Shown piece after piece: positions 1-8,424 of a stretch of DNA of 64,000 bases (within the stretch, counting starts at the first letter, position 1; the number at the start of each line of letters is the position of its first letter). Source of the stretch: JANMMJ01 sp964543235 (GTDB taxonomy: Bacteria; Pseudomonadota; Alphaproteobacteria; Rhizobiales; Aestuariivirgaceae). The stretch is taken from positions 21,560 to 85,559 of the forward strand of contig CAZIXE010000007.1 of the NCBI GenBank assembly GCA_964543235.1, in the 5' to 3' direction. Under the pieces are notes generated by a model. That model saw only the letters and a program-made list of their open reading frames with translations. It was not told where the DNA came from and did not search any database. A program made the position numbers and the translations under genes.

Positions 1-401
1 TTCGCATTCTCAATCGCAAGGCACCGCCCGCACTGGAGCGCGGCAGGGTCTGGTGGGTGCCAGTTGAGCTGGATTCAGAAGCCATGCACCATGCGGCCCA
101 GCTGCTGGTCGGCAGGCACGACTTCACCACATTCCGCTCGTCCCAATGCCAGGCACAGTCGCCGCTCAAGACGCTTGATCATCTTGACGTGACGCGTCTC
201 GGTGATGAGATCGAGATCCGGACCGACGCGCGGTCATTTCTACATCACCAGGTCCGCTCAATGGTGGGCTCCCTGAAGCTCGTCGGCGAGAGCAAATGGC
301 GGGAGAGCGACCTCAAATCAGCACTCGAGGCACGGGACCGCAACGCCTGCGGGCCAGTCGCGCCGCCGGCCGGACTCTATCTCGTCAGGGTTGACTACTG
401 A
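1..401 (+). CDS. truA: tRNA pseudouridine synthase A, C-terminal part (5' end outside window)
   Basis: TruA converts uridines 38-40 in the anticodon arm of tRNAs to pseudouridine. The open frame runs from the window edge (first full codon at 3) to the TGA at 399-401, so about 132 C-terminal residues are present. Recognisable family pieces are LNRKAPPALERGRVW near the edge, the F-R-S-S-Q-C segment, and the FLHHQVRSMVGSL stretch that lines the active site in this family, followed by the usual G-P-x-A-P-P-x-GLYL ending. The last 17 bases overlap the 3' end of the convergent dapE gene. The catalytic Asp would lie upstream of the window. Confidence 0.93.
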   Translation, partial: RILNRKAPPALERGRVWWVPVELDSEAMHHAAQLLVGRHDFTTFRSSQCQAQSPLKTLDHLDVTRLGDEIEIRTDARSFLHHQVRSMVGSLKLVGESKWRESDLKSALEARDRNACGPVAPPAGLYLVRVDY

Positions 402-1560
402 AGTAGCGATCGAGGATCGCGCCGTAGACGCGGGCGGTCGTTCTCAACTCGTCGATACTGATGCGCTCATCAACCTGATGGATGGTGGCATTCGTGGGGC
501 CGAACTCGAGCACAGGGCAGAAATCCTTGACGAACCTGGCGTCGGAAGTCCCGCCCGATGTCGAAAGCCTGGCTGTCTGTCCCGTCTCCTGTTCGATGGC
601 ATCCATGACCAGACCCACAAATGGCCCGGGCTCGGTGATAAAAGCCTCGGCGCCCTGGAAGGACTGCACATTGAATGTACCGCCCAGTTCTGACGTGACT
701 GCGGCGACCCTGGCATCCACCCACTGCCGCAGCGATTCGAAATTGTGCACCGGGCTGAAGCGAATGTTGAACTTCGCTGTGGCACGTGGCGGAATAACAT
801 TGCCGGCCGCGTTGCCGACATCAACGGTGGTAATCACCAAAGTCGAAGGCTCGAAATGGTCATTACCCTCGTCAAGCCGTTCCGACGACAGCCGGTCAAG
901 CAATCGGACCAGTTTCGGGATGGGGTTGTCGGCTTTCTGGGGATAGGCCACATGGCCCTGCCTGCCCTCGACGGTCACGCTAAAACTCAGCGACCCGCGG
1001 CGGCCGATCTTGATCGTATCCCCCAAAATATCCACGCAACTTGGTTCACCCACGATGCAATGATCAGGCAAGTGGTTATTGTCCTTCATCCATTGCAGGA
1101 CCTTTGCGGTTCCATTGACGGCTGGGCCTTCCTCGTCGCCGGTGATCAATAAGGAGATGCTTCCGGGCGGTTTGTCCCCGAATTGACTTTTCCAATCGAT
1201 CGCGGCCGCAGCAAAGGCCGCGATCGAGCCTTTCATGTCCGTGGCGCCGCGGCCATAGAGATACTTGCCATCCTGTGCTGCAGCGAAAGGCGGGTGGGTC
1301 CAGTCCTTCAGATCTCCGGGGGGGACAACGTCGGCGTGCCCCGCGAAACACAGATGCGGAGCCTTCTGGCCCCATCGCGCGAACAGATTGTCGATATCGG
1401 GTGTACCTTCCTCCCTGAAGACCAGCCGTTCACAGTGAAAACCGTTGGACGCCAAGAGCCTCTCAAGATAGTCGAGGGCGCCCGCCTCCTGAGGCGTCAC
1501 GGACGGACAGCGCACGAGGGCTTCGAGGATCGGCAAGGGATCTGTCGGCCGCTTGGTCAT
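385..1560 (-). CDS. dapE: Succinyl-diaminopimelate desuccinylase
   Basis: Hydrolyses N-succinyl-LL-2,6-diaminopimelate to LL-diaminopimelate and succinate in the lysine and peptidoglycan precursor pathway. The 391-aa length is normal for the M20 metallopeptidase family. Visible motifs are G-H-A-D-V-V-P-P-G (metal ligand His75), GATDMKG (bridging Asp108), GDEEGPAVNGT (catalytic Glu143 and ligand Glu144) and the C-terminal SGGTSDARF segment with E-F-G-P-T-N-A-T-I-H-Q carrying the last ligand His. A DUF805 gene lies just upstream on the same strand; truA overlaps its 3' end. Its pathway partner dapD is 47 kb away in the same window, with argE (another M20 enzyme) at 13510. Confidence 0.96.
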   Translation of the reverse strand: MTKRPTDPLPILEALVRCPSVTPQEAGALDYLERLLASNGFHCERLVFREEGTPDIDNLFARWGQKAPHLCFAGHADVVPPGDLKDWTHPPFAAAQDGKYLYGRGATDMKGSIAAFAAAAIDWKSQFGDKPPGSISLLITGDEEGPAVNGTAKVLQWMKDNNHLPDHCIVGEPSCVDILGDTIKIGRRGSLSFSVTVEGRQGHVAYPQKADNPIPKLVRLLDRLSSERLDEGNDHFEPSTLVITTVDVGNAAGNVIPPRATAKFNIRFSPVHNFESLRQWVDARVAAVTSELGGTFNVQSFQGAEAFITEPGPFVGLVMDAIEQETGQTARLSTSGGTSDARFVKDFCPVLEFGPTNATIHQVDERISIDELRTTARVYGAILDRYFSSQP

Positions 1561-1609
1561 CGGCAGAGTTTAGGGCGAAACCGGCATAGTTGCCATGCCT
1601 GCCAGATCT

Positions 1610-2002
1610 TCACGCGAGGGGATCAGCTCCATACTGATTGGTGCCGTCGGTGCCGCGCAAGCAGCCCAACTCCACAAGAATCCAGATACCGCCGATGAAG
1701 GGCACGAGCGCGATCAGCGACCACCAACCCGATTTGCCACGATCATGCCAGCGCTTGGTGCAGACCGCCAGGGTGGGCCAAAGAAAGAGCAGCACGATAA
1801 TCAACACGGGCAAGGCCATCCCATACATCGCCTGGTCCATAGCCGCAGGATCCTCGCCAGTGACGTCAGTCATGTTCATGCCCAGGCCCAGGCCGAAAGC
1901 TGCGAAGACAATCCATTGCGCAACCAGCAGTACGATGAGGGCGAGCCACCATTTGGCGCGATTGATGCGGCCTTCAAAACTGGTAAACAGCGACATATCC
2001 AT
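1610..2002 (-). CDS. DUF805 inner-membrane protein
   Basis: 130 residues with the DUF805 signature: an N-terminal F-x-G-R-x-x-R-x-x-W-W, several hydrophobic segments (about residues 18-40, 60-78, 92-108), the central KRWHDRGKSGWW motif and the C-terminal GTxGxNxYGxDPL. Function of the family is unknown. ATG at 2002 has a purine-rich GGGGGAAAG ribosome site. It lies 49 bp upstream of dapE on the same strand and could be co-transcribed. From memory this DUF805-dapE pairing is common in Rhizobiales, usually next to dapD. Confidence 0.85.
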   Translation of the reverse strand: MDMSLFTSFEGRINRAKWWLALIVLLVAQWIVFAAFGLGLGMNMTDVTGEDPAAMDQAMYGMALPVLIIVLLFLWPTLAVCTKRWHDRGKSGWWSLIALVPFIGGIWILVELGCLRGTDGTNQYGADPLA

Positions 2003-2113
2003 AGGCTTTCCCCCGACGTGTTGATGTGTCCCCGAATGCGGCCGGACTATCGCGCAATCGCAAGGAATGTGGAAGGGGTGCCCCCCGCAATCACGTCCGC
2101 CGGCCCCGCAGAG

Positions 2114-2902
2114 CTATTGCGGGCAGGAAGTTTTCTCAAGCAGGGTACGGAGTTGGACGACCGGAACCATCACCGAGCCCCGATCCTCTATGAAGCCGGA
2201 CATCGTTCCCGCGAGCCGGTAATTCCCCTGCTGCTCGATCAGAACCGGGCCACCTGACTGGCCAAAGGTCGTGTCACAATCGGTGATCGCGCCCCCGTCG
2301 TGAAGCGCCGTGATCCGGCAACCGGGGTGCACGGAAAGGATGTTGGGACGGTCACGGCCATAGCCGGCATGGCTTACCGTAACGCCTTGCTTCACCGCCT
2401 CATCGGCAGCAAGTTCGATGGGCGTTTCGGCCATGGGCCTATCGAGTATCGCAACTGCCACATCCTCCGACACCGAATGCAGTGAAGCGCGTTTTTCCGG
2501 GTCGAATGCGGGGTGAATACTCACGCATTTCACACGGCCAAGCTCCAGATACGCGCCGCGCTGATAGCCGAGGACGAAGCGGAATCCGCCCAGAGGCAAG
2601 CGCTGGTGGCTGCGGGGATGAAAAAAGCAGTGGGCCGCCGTTGCCACAGCCGCGGGCGCGATCAACGTGCCCGTGCAATGCGCGAGATCCCTGAATCCGG
2701 CATGATTTATGCGGCCAACGGAGCGCCAAGGCGTTGCAGCGCTGTCGGCTGCCTGCCGGTCATCCTTGCCAATGATTCCGTCCCACACCGATTCCTGCGA
2801 CCACGAGCGGACGGAGCCAGACAAGATTGACAGAAATACGAGGAAAACCGCGCGCGCGCGCCACCCGCCAGTGAATACCGGCCGGCGTCCGGGCGCAAAC
2901 AA
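2114..2902 (-). CDS. Trypsin-like serine protease (S1 family), exported
   Basis: 262 residues with a complete chymotrypsin-type triad: His91 in TAAHCF, Asp147 in SEDVAVAILD and Ser216 in TFGQSGGPVL. A hydrophobic segment near residues 18-30 preceded by Arg residues suggests export. Cysteines near 76/92 and 195/209 could form disulfides. The first possible start is a TTG at 2902 without a clear ribosome site, so the start is uncertain; no ATG lies in the signal region. Target unknown. Its start is only 14 bp downstream of the broken small gene ending at 2917, so the two may once have formed one transcript. Confidence 0.85.
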   Translation of the reverse strand: MFAPGRRPVFTGGWRARAVFLVFLSILSGSVRSWSQESVWDGIIGKDDRQAADSAATPWRSVGRINHAGFRDLAHCTGTLIAPAAVATAAHCFFHPRSHQRLPLGGFRFVLGYQRGAYLELGRVKCVSIHPAFDPEKRASLHSVSEDVAVAILDRPMAETPIELAADEAVKQGVTVSHAGYGRDRPNILSVHPGCRITALHDGGAITDCDTTFGQSGGPVLIEQQGNYRLAGTMSGFIEDRGSVMVPVVQLRTLLEKTSCPQ

Positions 2903-2916
2903 GGACGTGCTTGGAT

Positions 2917-3149
2917 TCAGTAGTTGATGTAGCAGACGTAGCGCTTCCTTCGATAGTCAACATGGACGCGGGAGAGTCGCGTTCCATACGCTTTACGGCA
3001 AGCTTCAAGCGCCTGACTATAGATCTTTCCCGTTGCTCGGCAGTGTAGTCATTCCGGGAACCGGTTTTCTTCTTGGTTTCCGCGGCCATGGATGGTGCAG
3101 CGGCCAATGACACCGCGATCACGCTGGCGAAGAGCTTCCATACGAGCAT
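2917..3149 (-). pseudogene. Small exported hypothetical protein, interrupted by a one-base deletion
   Basis: Starting at ATG 3149 (GGAG nine bases upstream; in-frame ATGs also at 3155 and 3158) the frame encodes a clear signal peptide, MKMLVWKLFASVIAVSLAAA, then AETKKKTGSRNDYTAEQRER. Near 3030 coding sense jumps to the neighbouring frame, which continues IYSQALEACRKAYGT, then LSRVHVDYRRKRYVCYINY and a stop at 2917. One extra A in the GAAAGA run (minus strand, about 3028-3033) would join both halves into a protein of about 77 residues reading ...TAEQREKIYSQALEACRKAYG. The tail has two Cys (EACRK and YVCYI) and a Tyr/Arg-rich end typical of a compact secreted domain. It is either a real frameshift or a base-calling error. 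Confidence 0.7.
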
Positions 3150-3158
3150 TTTCATCAT

Positions 3159-3462
3159 CTCCAGTTTCGGTTGAACTAACTTTACGTTAACCGCTTGAAA
3201 GTGCAAGACCGGCTCTCGCGCGCGAGCGGAATTCGTACTGAAGCCGTAAACGCCACGTCCGCTGCAGCGGATATCCGGCCACGGCCAATCCGGCCCCGCC
3301 TCCAACGCCACGGCAAACCCAGGTGCAGGCGAAGCGCCGGCCGGGGACTTTCCCAGGACTCTCGGTCACTGCCGCCGTCCTTCGTGAAAAGATTAGACGC
3401 TTGCGGGGTTTACGGTGGCGGCGTATCGGAAGCCGCAGCAGTGCAGGGAGCCTGTTTCCGTC
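3159..3462. other. Intergenic region between the broken small gene and the DMGDH-like gene
   Basis: About 300 bp with no gene I can support. Reading frames here on both strands lack any family resemblance. It must contain the divergent promoters for the leftward small gene/protease and the rightward flavoprotein, but I see no convincing -35/-10 pair. The stretch around 3160-3190 (AACTAACTTTACGTTAACC) is the only AT-rich part and the better promoter candidate for the leftward unit. Confidence 0.5.
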
Positions 3463-5898
3463 ATGAAGACTCATACTCAGGTTGCCGTCATCGGCGGCGG
3501 CGTGGTCGGCTGTTCCGTTCTCTACCACCTCACCAAGGCAGGCTGGAAAGATGTTGTGCTGATTGAACGCGACCGGCTCACGTCGGGGTCGACGTGGCAC
3601 GCGGCCGGCGGGTTTCACACGCTGAACGGCGATCCCAATGTCGCAAAGCTGCAAGGCTACACGATCTCGCTCTATGAGGAACTGGAGCGCATCTCTGGAC
3701 AGGCCTGCGGACTGCACCGTTCCGGAGGCATCATCCTTGCGGATACGGCGGAACGCATGGAGTGGCTGAAGATGGCCCATGCGCGGGCCCGCTATCTGAA
3801 CCTGGAGACGGAGATCATCAGCGTGGCAGAAGCCAAGAGGATGAATCCGCTGCTCGAAGAGAAGTATTTTGTCGGGGCCATGATCGATGCGGCTGACGGC
3901 AACCTAGATCCCGAGGGCACAACGCACGCCTATGCCAAGTCGGCGCGCGTCAACGGCGCCGAGATTTACCAGAATTGCCTGGTCACGGAACTCAGACCGC
4001 GGCGGGACGGCACGTGGGAGGTGGTCACCGTCAACGGCACCATCCATGCCGAGCATGTGGTCAATTGCGGCGGCCTGTGGGCGCGGGAAATCGGCCGCAT
4101 GGTCGGGATCGAACTCCCAGTGCTCGCCATGGAGCACATGTATCTTGTCACCGATGACATGGACGAAGTCATCTCCTACAACAAGGAATACGGCCGCGAG
4201 CTACCGCATATCATCGACTTCAAGGCCGAAATCTACATGCGCCAGGAACGTTCGGGTCTGGTGCTCGGTACCTACGAGAAGGACTGCCGGCCGTGGCAGC
4301 CGCGACAGACGCCATGGGACTTCGGAACAGAACTATTGCCACCCGATCTCGACCGTATCGCCCCGTCGCTCGAACTCGGCTACAGGCACTTTCCGGCGCT
4401 GGCCAAGGCCGGGATCAAGCGGGTCATCAACGGCCCCTTCACCTTTTCCCCGGACGGCAATCCATTGGTTGGACCGGTGCAGGGGCTGAGGAACTTCTGG
4501 TGTGCCTGTGCGGTGATGGCAGGATTCAGCCAGGGCGGTGGCGTCGGGCTCGCATTGTCGCAATGGATGGTGAATGGCGATCCGGGCTTCGACGTCTGGG
4601 CAATGGATCTCGCGCGGTTCGGCGAGTGGGCTACCCGAAGCTACACCAATGCCAAGGTGCGGGAGAACTATTCGCGGCGCTTTTCCATCCGCTTCCCCAA
4701 CGAGGAACTGCCGGCTGCCCGGCCGCAGCAGACGACGGCACTCTACGATACGATGATCGCCCAAGGGGCAGTCATGGGCGATTCCTGGGGTCTCGAGACG
4801 CCGCTGTGGTTCGCACCCAAGGGTGTCGAGCCAAGGGACATCGTGTCGTTCCACCGCTCCAACGACTTTCCCCATGTGAAGGCCGAGGTCCTGGGCACAC
4901 GGAACGGGGTCGGTGTGACCGAGATCGCCAATTTTGCCAAATACCGCTTTTCCGGGCCCGGGGCAGAGGCGTTCCTGTCGCGGCTGATGACCAACAAGAT
5001 GCCCAAGACCGGGCGGCTCTGCCTGACTCCCATGCTCAATCCGGGCGGCAAGCTCATCGGCGATTTCACGATCGCGAAAGCCAATGACGAATGCTTCTAC
5101 ATGTGGGGATCAAGCCAGGCACAGAAGTACCACATGCGCTGGTTCGAGCAGCACCTGCCGGCGGACAGGTCGGTCACCGTGCACCGCTATGACATGGGGC
5201 TGGTCGGTCTTTCGATTGCCGGGCCAAGGTCGCGAGAAGTCCTGCAGCGGCTGACGGACGAAGACGTTTCGAATGCTGCCTTCCGCTTCATGGACCACAG
5301 GGCAATGGACATTGCGAACTGCCCTGCCCTCATCAATCGCGTCACCTACACCGGCGATCTTGGGTACGAGATCTGGGTCAGGCCGGAGTACCAACGGCGG
5401 CTCTACCAGGAGATCATGACGGCCGGAGCGCAGTTCGATATCGGCAATTTCGGCATGCGGGCGCTGCTGTCGATGCGCCTGGAAAAGAACTTCCCCACCT
5501 GGTACAGGGAGCTCCGGCCGATCTACGGGCCATTCGAAGCGGGTCTCGATCGCTTTATCGATCTCGGCAAGAATGACTTTATCGGGCGCGAGGCTGCGAT
5601 GGCGGAAAAGCAAGCCGGCGGCAAGCTGCGACGCGTGTCGATGGTCGTTGATGCCGGCGACGCCGACGTGCTCGGCGACGAGCCTATATGGTACGAGAAC
5701 AAGGTGATTGGATGGGTCACATCGGGCGGCTATGCGCATTACGTCGATCTGTCGATGGCGCAGGGCTATGTCCCGAGGGAGTTGGCGGGCGACATCCGCG
5801 ATGGTGCTTTTGAGATCGAGATCATCGGGGAGAAGCGGAGGGCAACCATCATCACGGCCCCGCCCTTCGACCCGGAGGGCAAGCGTATGCGGTCGTGA
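3463..5898 (+). CDS. FAD-dependent dehydrogenase with GcvT domain (dimethylglycine/sarcosine dehydrogenase-like)
   Basis: 811 residues from ATG 3463 (GGGAG upstream; an earlier ATG at 3415 would add 16 unrelated residues). Residues about 5-35 form a Rossmann FAD site (VAVIGGGVVGCSV). TSGSTWHAAGG just after it holds the His that carries covalent FAD in dimethylglycine and sarcosine dehydrogenases. A DAO fold fills the first half; the second half is a GcvT-like tetrahydrofolate-binding domain (GLVGLSIAGPRSRE, YTGDLGYEIWV, MRLEKNFPTWYRELRP) and a C-terminal barrel ending in PPFDPEGKRMR. The expected reaction is oxidative demethylation of an N-methyl amino acid, passing formaldehyde to folate. 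Substrate unproven. soxBDAG lies 3 kb downstream. Confidence 0.88.
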   Translation: MKTHTQVAVIGGGVVGCSVLYHLTKAGWKDVVLIERDRLTSGSTWHAAGGFHTLNGDPNVAKLQGYTISLYEELERISGQACGLHRSGGIILADTAERMEWLKMAHARARYLNLETEIISVAEAKRMNPLLEEKYFVGAMIDAADGNLDPEGTTHAYAKSARVNGAEIYQNCLVTELRPRRDGTWEVVTVNGTIHAEHVVNCGGLWAREIGRMVGIELPVLAMEHMYLVTDDMDEVISYNKEYGRELPHIIDFKAEIYMRQERSGLVLGTYEKDCRPWQPRQTPWDFGTELLPPDLDRIAPSLELGYRHFPALAKAGIKRVINGPFTFSPDGNPLVGPVQGLRNFWCACAVMAGFSQGGGVGLALSQWMVNGDPGFDVWAMDLARFGEWATRSYTNAKVRENYSRRFSIRFPNEELPAARPQQTTALYDTMIAQGAVMGDSWGLETPLWFAPKGVEPRDIVSFHRSNDFPHVKAEVLGTRNGVGVTEIANFAKYRFSGPGAEAFLSRLMTNKMPKTGRLCLTPMLNPGGKLIGDFTIAKANDECFYMWGSSQAQKYHMRWFEQHLPADRSVTVHRYDMGLVGLSIAGPRSREVLQRLTDEDVSNAAFRFMDHRAMDIANCPALINRVTYTGDLGYEIWVRPEYQRRLYQEIMTAGAQFDIGNFGMRALLSMRLEKNFPTWYRELRPIYGPFEAGLDRFIDLGKNDFIGREAAMAEKQAGGKLRRVSMVVDAGDADVLGDEPIWYENKVIGWVTSGGYAHYVDLSMAQGYVPRELAGDIRDGAFEIEIIGEKRRATIITAPPFDPEGKRMRS

Positions 5899-5905
5899 CG
5901 ACGCA

Positions 5906-6385
5906 ATGAAACCGGCGACACATCCGAGTGCAATTCGCGTTCAGTCCCTGCTTGGACCAGCCTTCCAGGTGCAGGAGTTCGAGGAGAGCACCCGCACGGC
6001 AGCCGAGGCTGCCGCGGCGGTCGGCTGCACGGTGGCGCAAATCGCCAAGTCCATTGTCTTTCGTGGAGAGACAAGTGGCCGTGCTGTCCTGGTGGTTACG
6101 TCCGGGACAAATCGAGTCGATGAAGCAAAAGTCGGCGCGCTGATCGGAGAGCGCATCGGGCGCGCCGATGCCGCATTTGTGAAGGATCAGACCGGCTTTT
6201 CCATCGGTGGCGTTCCCCCGGTCGGGCAACAGGCGCCGCTCATCATCGTGCTCGACCAGGACCTTGCCACCTGGCCCGAGATCTGGGCCGCTGGCGGTAC
6301 ACCGAACGCCGTCTTTCGCCTCACCTTTCAGGACCTCAAGCGGCTCACGCAGGGCATCGAAGCCGATGTTGCCTCGGCCGGTTAG
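5906..6385 (+). CDS. YbaK/EbsC-family aminoacyl-tRNA deacylase
   Basis: 159 residues from ATG 5906, seven bases after the preceding gene's stop, so probably co-transcribed. The YbaK fold is shown by the invariant lysine region VAQIAKSIVF, the VVTSGTNRVDEAKV strand-helix and FSIGGVPPVGQ. Members hydrolyse mischarged aminoacyl-tRNA(Pro) such as Ala-, Cys- or Ser-tRNA in trans; which one this protein edits cannot be read from sequence. Its last four bases overlap the stop of the convergent tetR gene. Confidence 0.85.
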   Translation: MKPATHPSAIRVQSLLGPAFQVQEFEESTRTAAEAAAAVGCTVAQIAKSIVFRGETSGRAVLVVTSGTNRVDEAKVGALIGERIGRADAAFVKDQTGFSIGGVPPVGQQAPLIIVLDQDLATWPEIWAAGGTPNAVFRLTFQDLKRLTQGIEADVASAG

Positions 6386-6987
6386 CCGGCGCGTCCGGCC
6401 GTCCGCAGCGCAACGATGAGGCCCCGCGCAGTGTTCTCGACAAGTTCGGACCTGTCCACCTGCAGCGGCAGACGCCGGTCGAGCAGCAGCGTGGCCAGGC
6501 CGTGGACCTGAGCCCATACGAATGATGCCTGCAGGACGATCTGCGCGGGATCGGCATTGCCGATGACTGCCGCAACAGCGGATTCGAGCTGCTGCCATGC
6601 ACGGGTTGCCGCCTCCTTCAAGTGGGGGGACGCCAAGTCGCCGGCGGGCTGCCGGAACATCAGCGCGTATATAGAGGCATTGGCCATGGCAAAGTCGACA
6701 TAGGCGCGGCACATGGCCGAAAGCCGCGATTCCGGCGAGGGTGCCGCCTGTGATTTCGCGTCCAGCGCGGCGACAAATGCCTCGAAGCCTCTTGCGGCGA
6801 TCTCGGCGAGAAGTCCGGCGGCGTTGTCGAAGTGATGATGGGGTGCTGCGTGAGAGACACCCGCCGCTCTGGCACAGGCGCGCAGCGTCAGTGCGCCGGC
6901 TCCCTTCTCGACCAGGATACGGGTGCCTGCATCCACAAGGGCTTCGCGGAGATCGCCGTGATGATATGACTTTGGTTTCCCACTCAC
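6382..6987 (-). CDS. TetR/AcrR-family regulator
   Basis: 201 residues. The N-terminal helix-turn-helix is clear: DLREALVDAGTRILVEKGAGALTLRACARAAGVSHAAPHHHF, residues about 11-53, of the type whose C-terminal half belongs to the WHG-containing TetR group. The rest is a helical ligand-binding domain. The gene is divergent from the ABA4-like gene at 7069, and the 81-bp gap holds two nearly identical 19-bp palindromes (7006-7024, 7039-7057), so it very probably represses itself and the rightward pair. The ligand is unknown. Confidence 0.9.
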   Translation of the reverse strand: MSGKPKSYHHGDLREALVDAGTRILVEKGAGALTLRACARAAGVSHAAPHHHFDNAAGLLAEIAARGFEAFVAALDAKSQAAPSPESRLSAMCRAYVDFAMANASIYALMFRQPAGDLASPHLKEAATRAWQQLESAVAAVIGNADPAQIVLQASFVWAQVHGLATLLLDRRLPLQVDRSELVENTARGLIVALRTAGRAG

Positions 6988-7005
6988 AGGTCGAACCAGA
7001 GATTT

Positions 7006-7024
7006 ATCTTGACATCGTCAAGAT
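7006..7024. promoter_or_regulatory. Putative TetR operator, copy 1
   Basis: ATCTTGACATCGTCAAGAT is a perfect inverted repeat: 8-base arms around a 3-base centre. It lies 18 bp upstream of the tetR start and matches the second site at 16 of 19 positions. A TTGACA (7009-7014) is embedded in it, so bound protein could cover a -35 element. Assignment to the adjacent TetR is inference from position and symmetry. Confidence 0.7.
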
Positions 7025-7038
7025 CATGCTGCAAAGGC

Positions 7039-7057
7039 ATCTTGCCACTGTCAAGAT
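7039..7057. promoter_or_regulatory. Putative TetR operator, copy 2
   Basis: ATCTTGCCACTGTCAAGAT is the second copy, centre-to-centre 33 bp (about three helical turns) from copy 1 and ending 11 bp before the ATG at 7069. The symmetric arms extend one more base each side (CATCTTG/CAAGATG, 7038-7058). A further half site, TTCAAGAT, overlaps the start codon at 7063-7070. Three phased half or full sites suggest cooperative binding. Confidence 0.7.
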
Positions 7058-7068
7058 GGAAATTCAAG

Positions 7069-7515
7069 ATGTCACCGGACACGTCGTTCACTGTCTTCAA
7101 CCTGGCTGCCCTGGCAGGATGGATCGTCCTTGCTGCGGCCGTTGTCATGAAGCGCCCCTACTGGCGCGACCGGATCGCCGGTCACTTCGTTCCGCTGGCC
7201 CTGTCGGCTGCATATTTCGTTCTGATCGTTGTCTTCTTTGGCACTGCCGAGGGAGGGTACGGCAGTCTCGCCGATGTGCAGGCGCTGTTCGAATCGCCCT
7301 GGGTGGCGCTTGCCGGATGGGTTCACTATCTTGCCTTTGATCTGTTCGTCGGCGCCTGGATCGCGCGTGGAACAGAAAGGCGCGGCCTGCCGCGGTGGAC
7401 ACTACAGGCAGTCCTGCCGCTGACCTTCCTGTTTGGACCGATTGGCCTCCTTACCTTCCATGCCGGTGCCGCCTTTCCCCGCATCTACTCCCGCAAATTC
7501 TCCGACAGTCACTGA
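7069..7515 (+). CDS. ABA4-like (DUF4281) membrane protein
   Basis: 148 residues from ATG 7069; the earlier ATG at 7009 would read through both operators. Four hydrophobic helices are visible (about residues 6-24, 38-58, 76-96, 108-130). The family signature includes W-V-H-Y-L-A-F-D-L-F-V-G-A-W-I-A-R and F-G-P-I-G-L-L. Plant ABA4 is needed for neoxanthin formation; the job of bacterial members is unknown, so no carotenoid role is implied here. It is followed 12 bp later by another membrane-protein gene, apparently in the same TetR-controlled unit. Confidence 0.8.
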   Translation: MSPDTSFTVFNLAALAGWIVLAAAVVMKRPYWRDRIAGHFVPLALSAAYFVLIVVFFGTAEGGYGSLADVQALFESPWVALAGWVHYLAFDLFVGAWIARGTERRGLPRWTLQAVLPLTFLFGPIGLLTFHAGAAFPRIYSRKFSDSH

Positions 7516-7527
7516 AAGCCAACAGCC

Positions 7528-8334
7528 ATGTCCACTGCCCTTGCCCTGACCTCATCGAAATTGCACATGCGGACCCTTCAGCGGGTTCGGCTCGCCGCGC
7601 CATTGTGGTGGAACTTGGTGCTGATCACCTTCGGCCTGTTTGCGCTGACTCAAATCGCCGGGCTGATGGATGGCAGATTGATCAATGGTGTGAGTGTCTG
7701 GGAGAAACCCTCGAAATTCTTTCTGTCCTTTGCCGCGCATTTCATCACGTTCGCCTGGGCGTTCCATCTGATGCCGGCCGGCGAGCGGCAGAAACGCACC
7801 AACCGCTGGCTCTCTTATGTGTTCGTGGTCGTTGCCGCGCTTGAACTGATCTACATCGCCTTCAGGGCGGCGCGCGGCGAGGCCTCGCATTTCAATACGG
7901 AAAGCGAACTGGCACAGATTCTCTATTCCCTGATGGGGCTCGGAGCACTGTCACTCACGGCGATCACCGCGTATTTCGGCTGGCGCGTGCTCACCAGCCG
8001 CGACGACCTTGCGGCGCGGGCCATGGGAGTTGGGCTCATGCTCGGTGCCATTCTTGGGACACTTGCCGGCGGCTATCTCGGCGCACAATCGTCGCATTGG
8101 ATTGGAGGCATCCCCAGTGATGCTGCGGGCCTGCCCTTCTTCCACTGGTCAACCACTGGCGGCGATCTCAGGGTGGCGCATTTCTTCGGCCTGCATGCCA
8201 TGCAGCTTGTGCCACTGGCGGCGTGGCTGTGGCCGCGCCCCTGGACGGTGCTGGCGGCCTCGGCGGTGATCAGCCTGCTCACGGCAGCGACATTCCTTCA
8301 GGCTGTCGCGGGATATCCGCTGATTGCCCTGTAA
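7528..8334 (+). CDS. Multipass membrane protein of unknown function
   Basis: 268 residues with about seven hydrophobic helices (near residues 25-48, 62-82, 92-112, 130-152, 165-190, 215-235, 240-262). Polar conserved-looking features inside are WEKPSKFFLSFAAHFITFAW in the second helix and HFFGLHAMQLVPLAAW near the end, the latter with His residues that could bind heme or metal. I cannot name a family. The 12-bp spacing after the ABA4-like gene and the shared TetR operators suggest a two-gene stress- or lipid-related membrane unit. Confidence 0.75.
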   Translation: MSTALALTSSKLHMRTLQRVRLAAPLWWNLVLITFGLFALTQIAGLMDGRLINGVSVWEKPSKFFLSFAAHFITFAWAFHLMPAGERQKRTNRWLSYVFVVVAALELIYIAFRAARGEASHFNTESELAQILYSLMGLGALSLTAITAYFGWRVLTSRDDLAARAMGVGLMLGAILGTLAGGYLGAQSSHWIGGIPSDAAGLPFFHWSTTGGDLRVAHFFGLHAMQLVPLAAWLWPRPWTVLAASAVISLLTAATFLQAVAGYPLIAL

Positions 8335-8424
8335 TCGACCAGGAGGCACGGTCGAATCGCTGATGGGCGGTCCGATCGAGCCTTTCATCCGGCGTGCAGA
8401 CGAAACGAACTGGCTTCAAGATTC

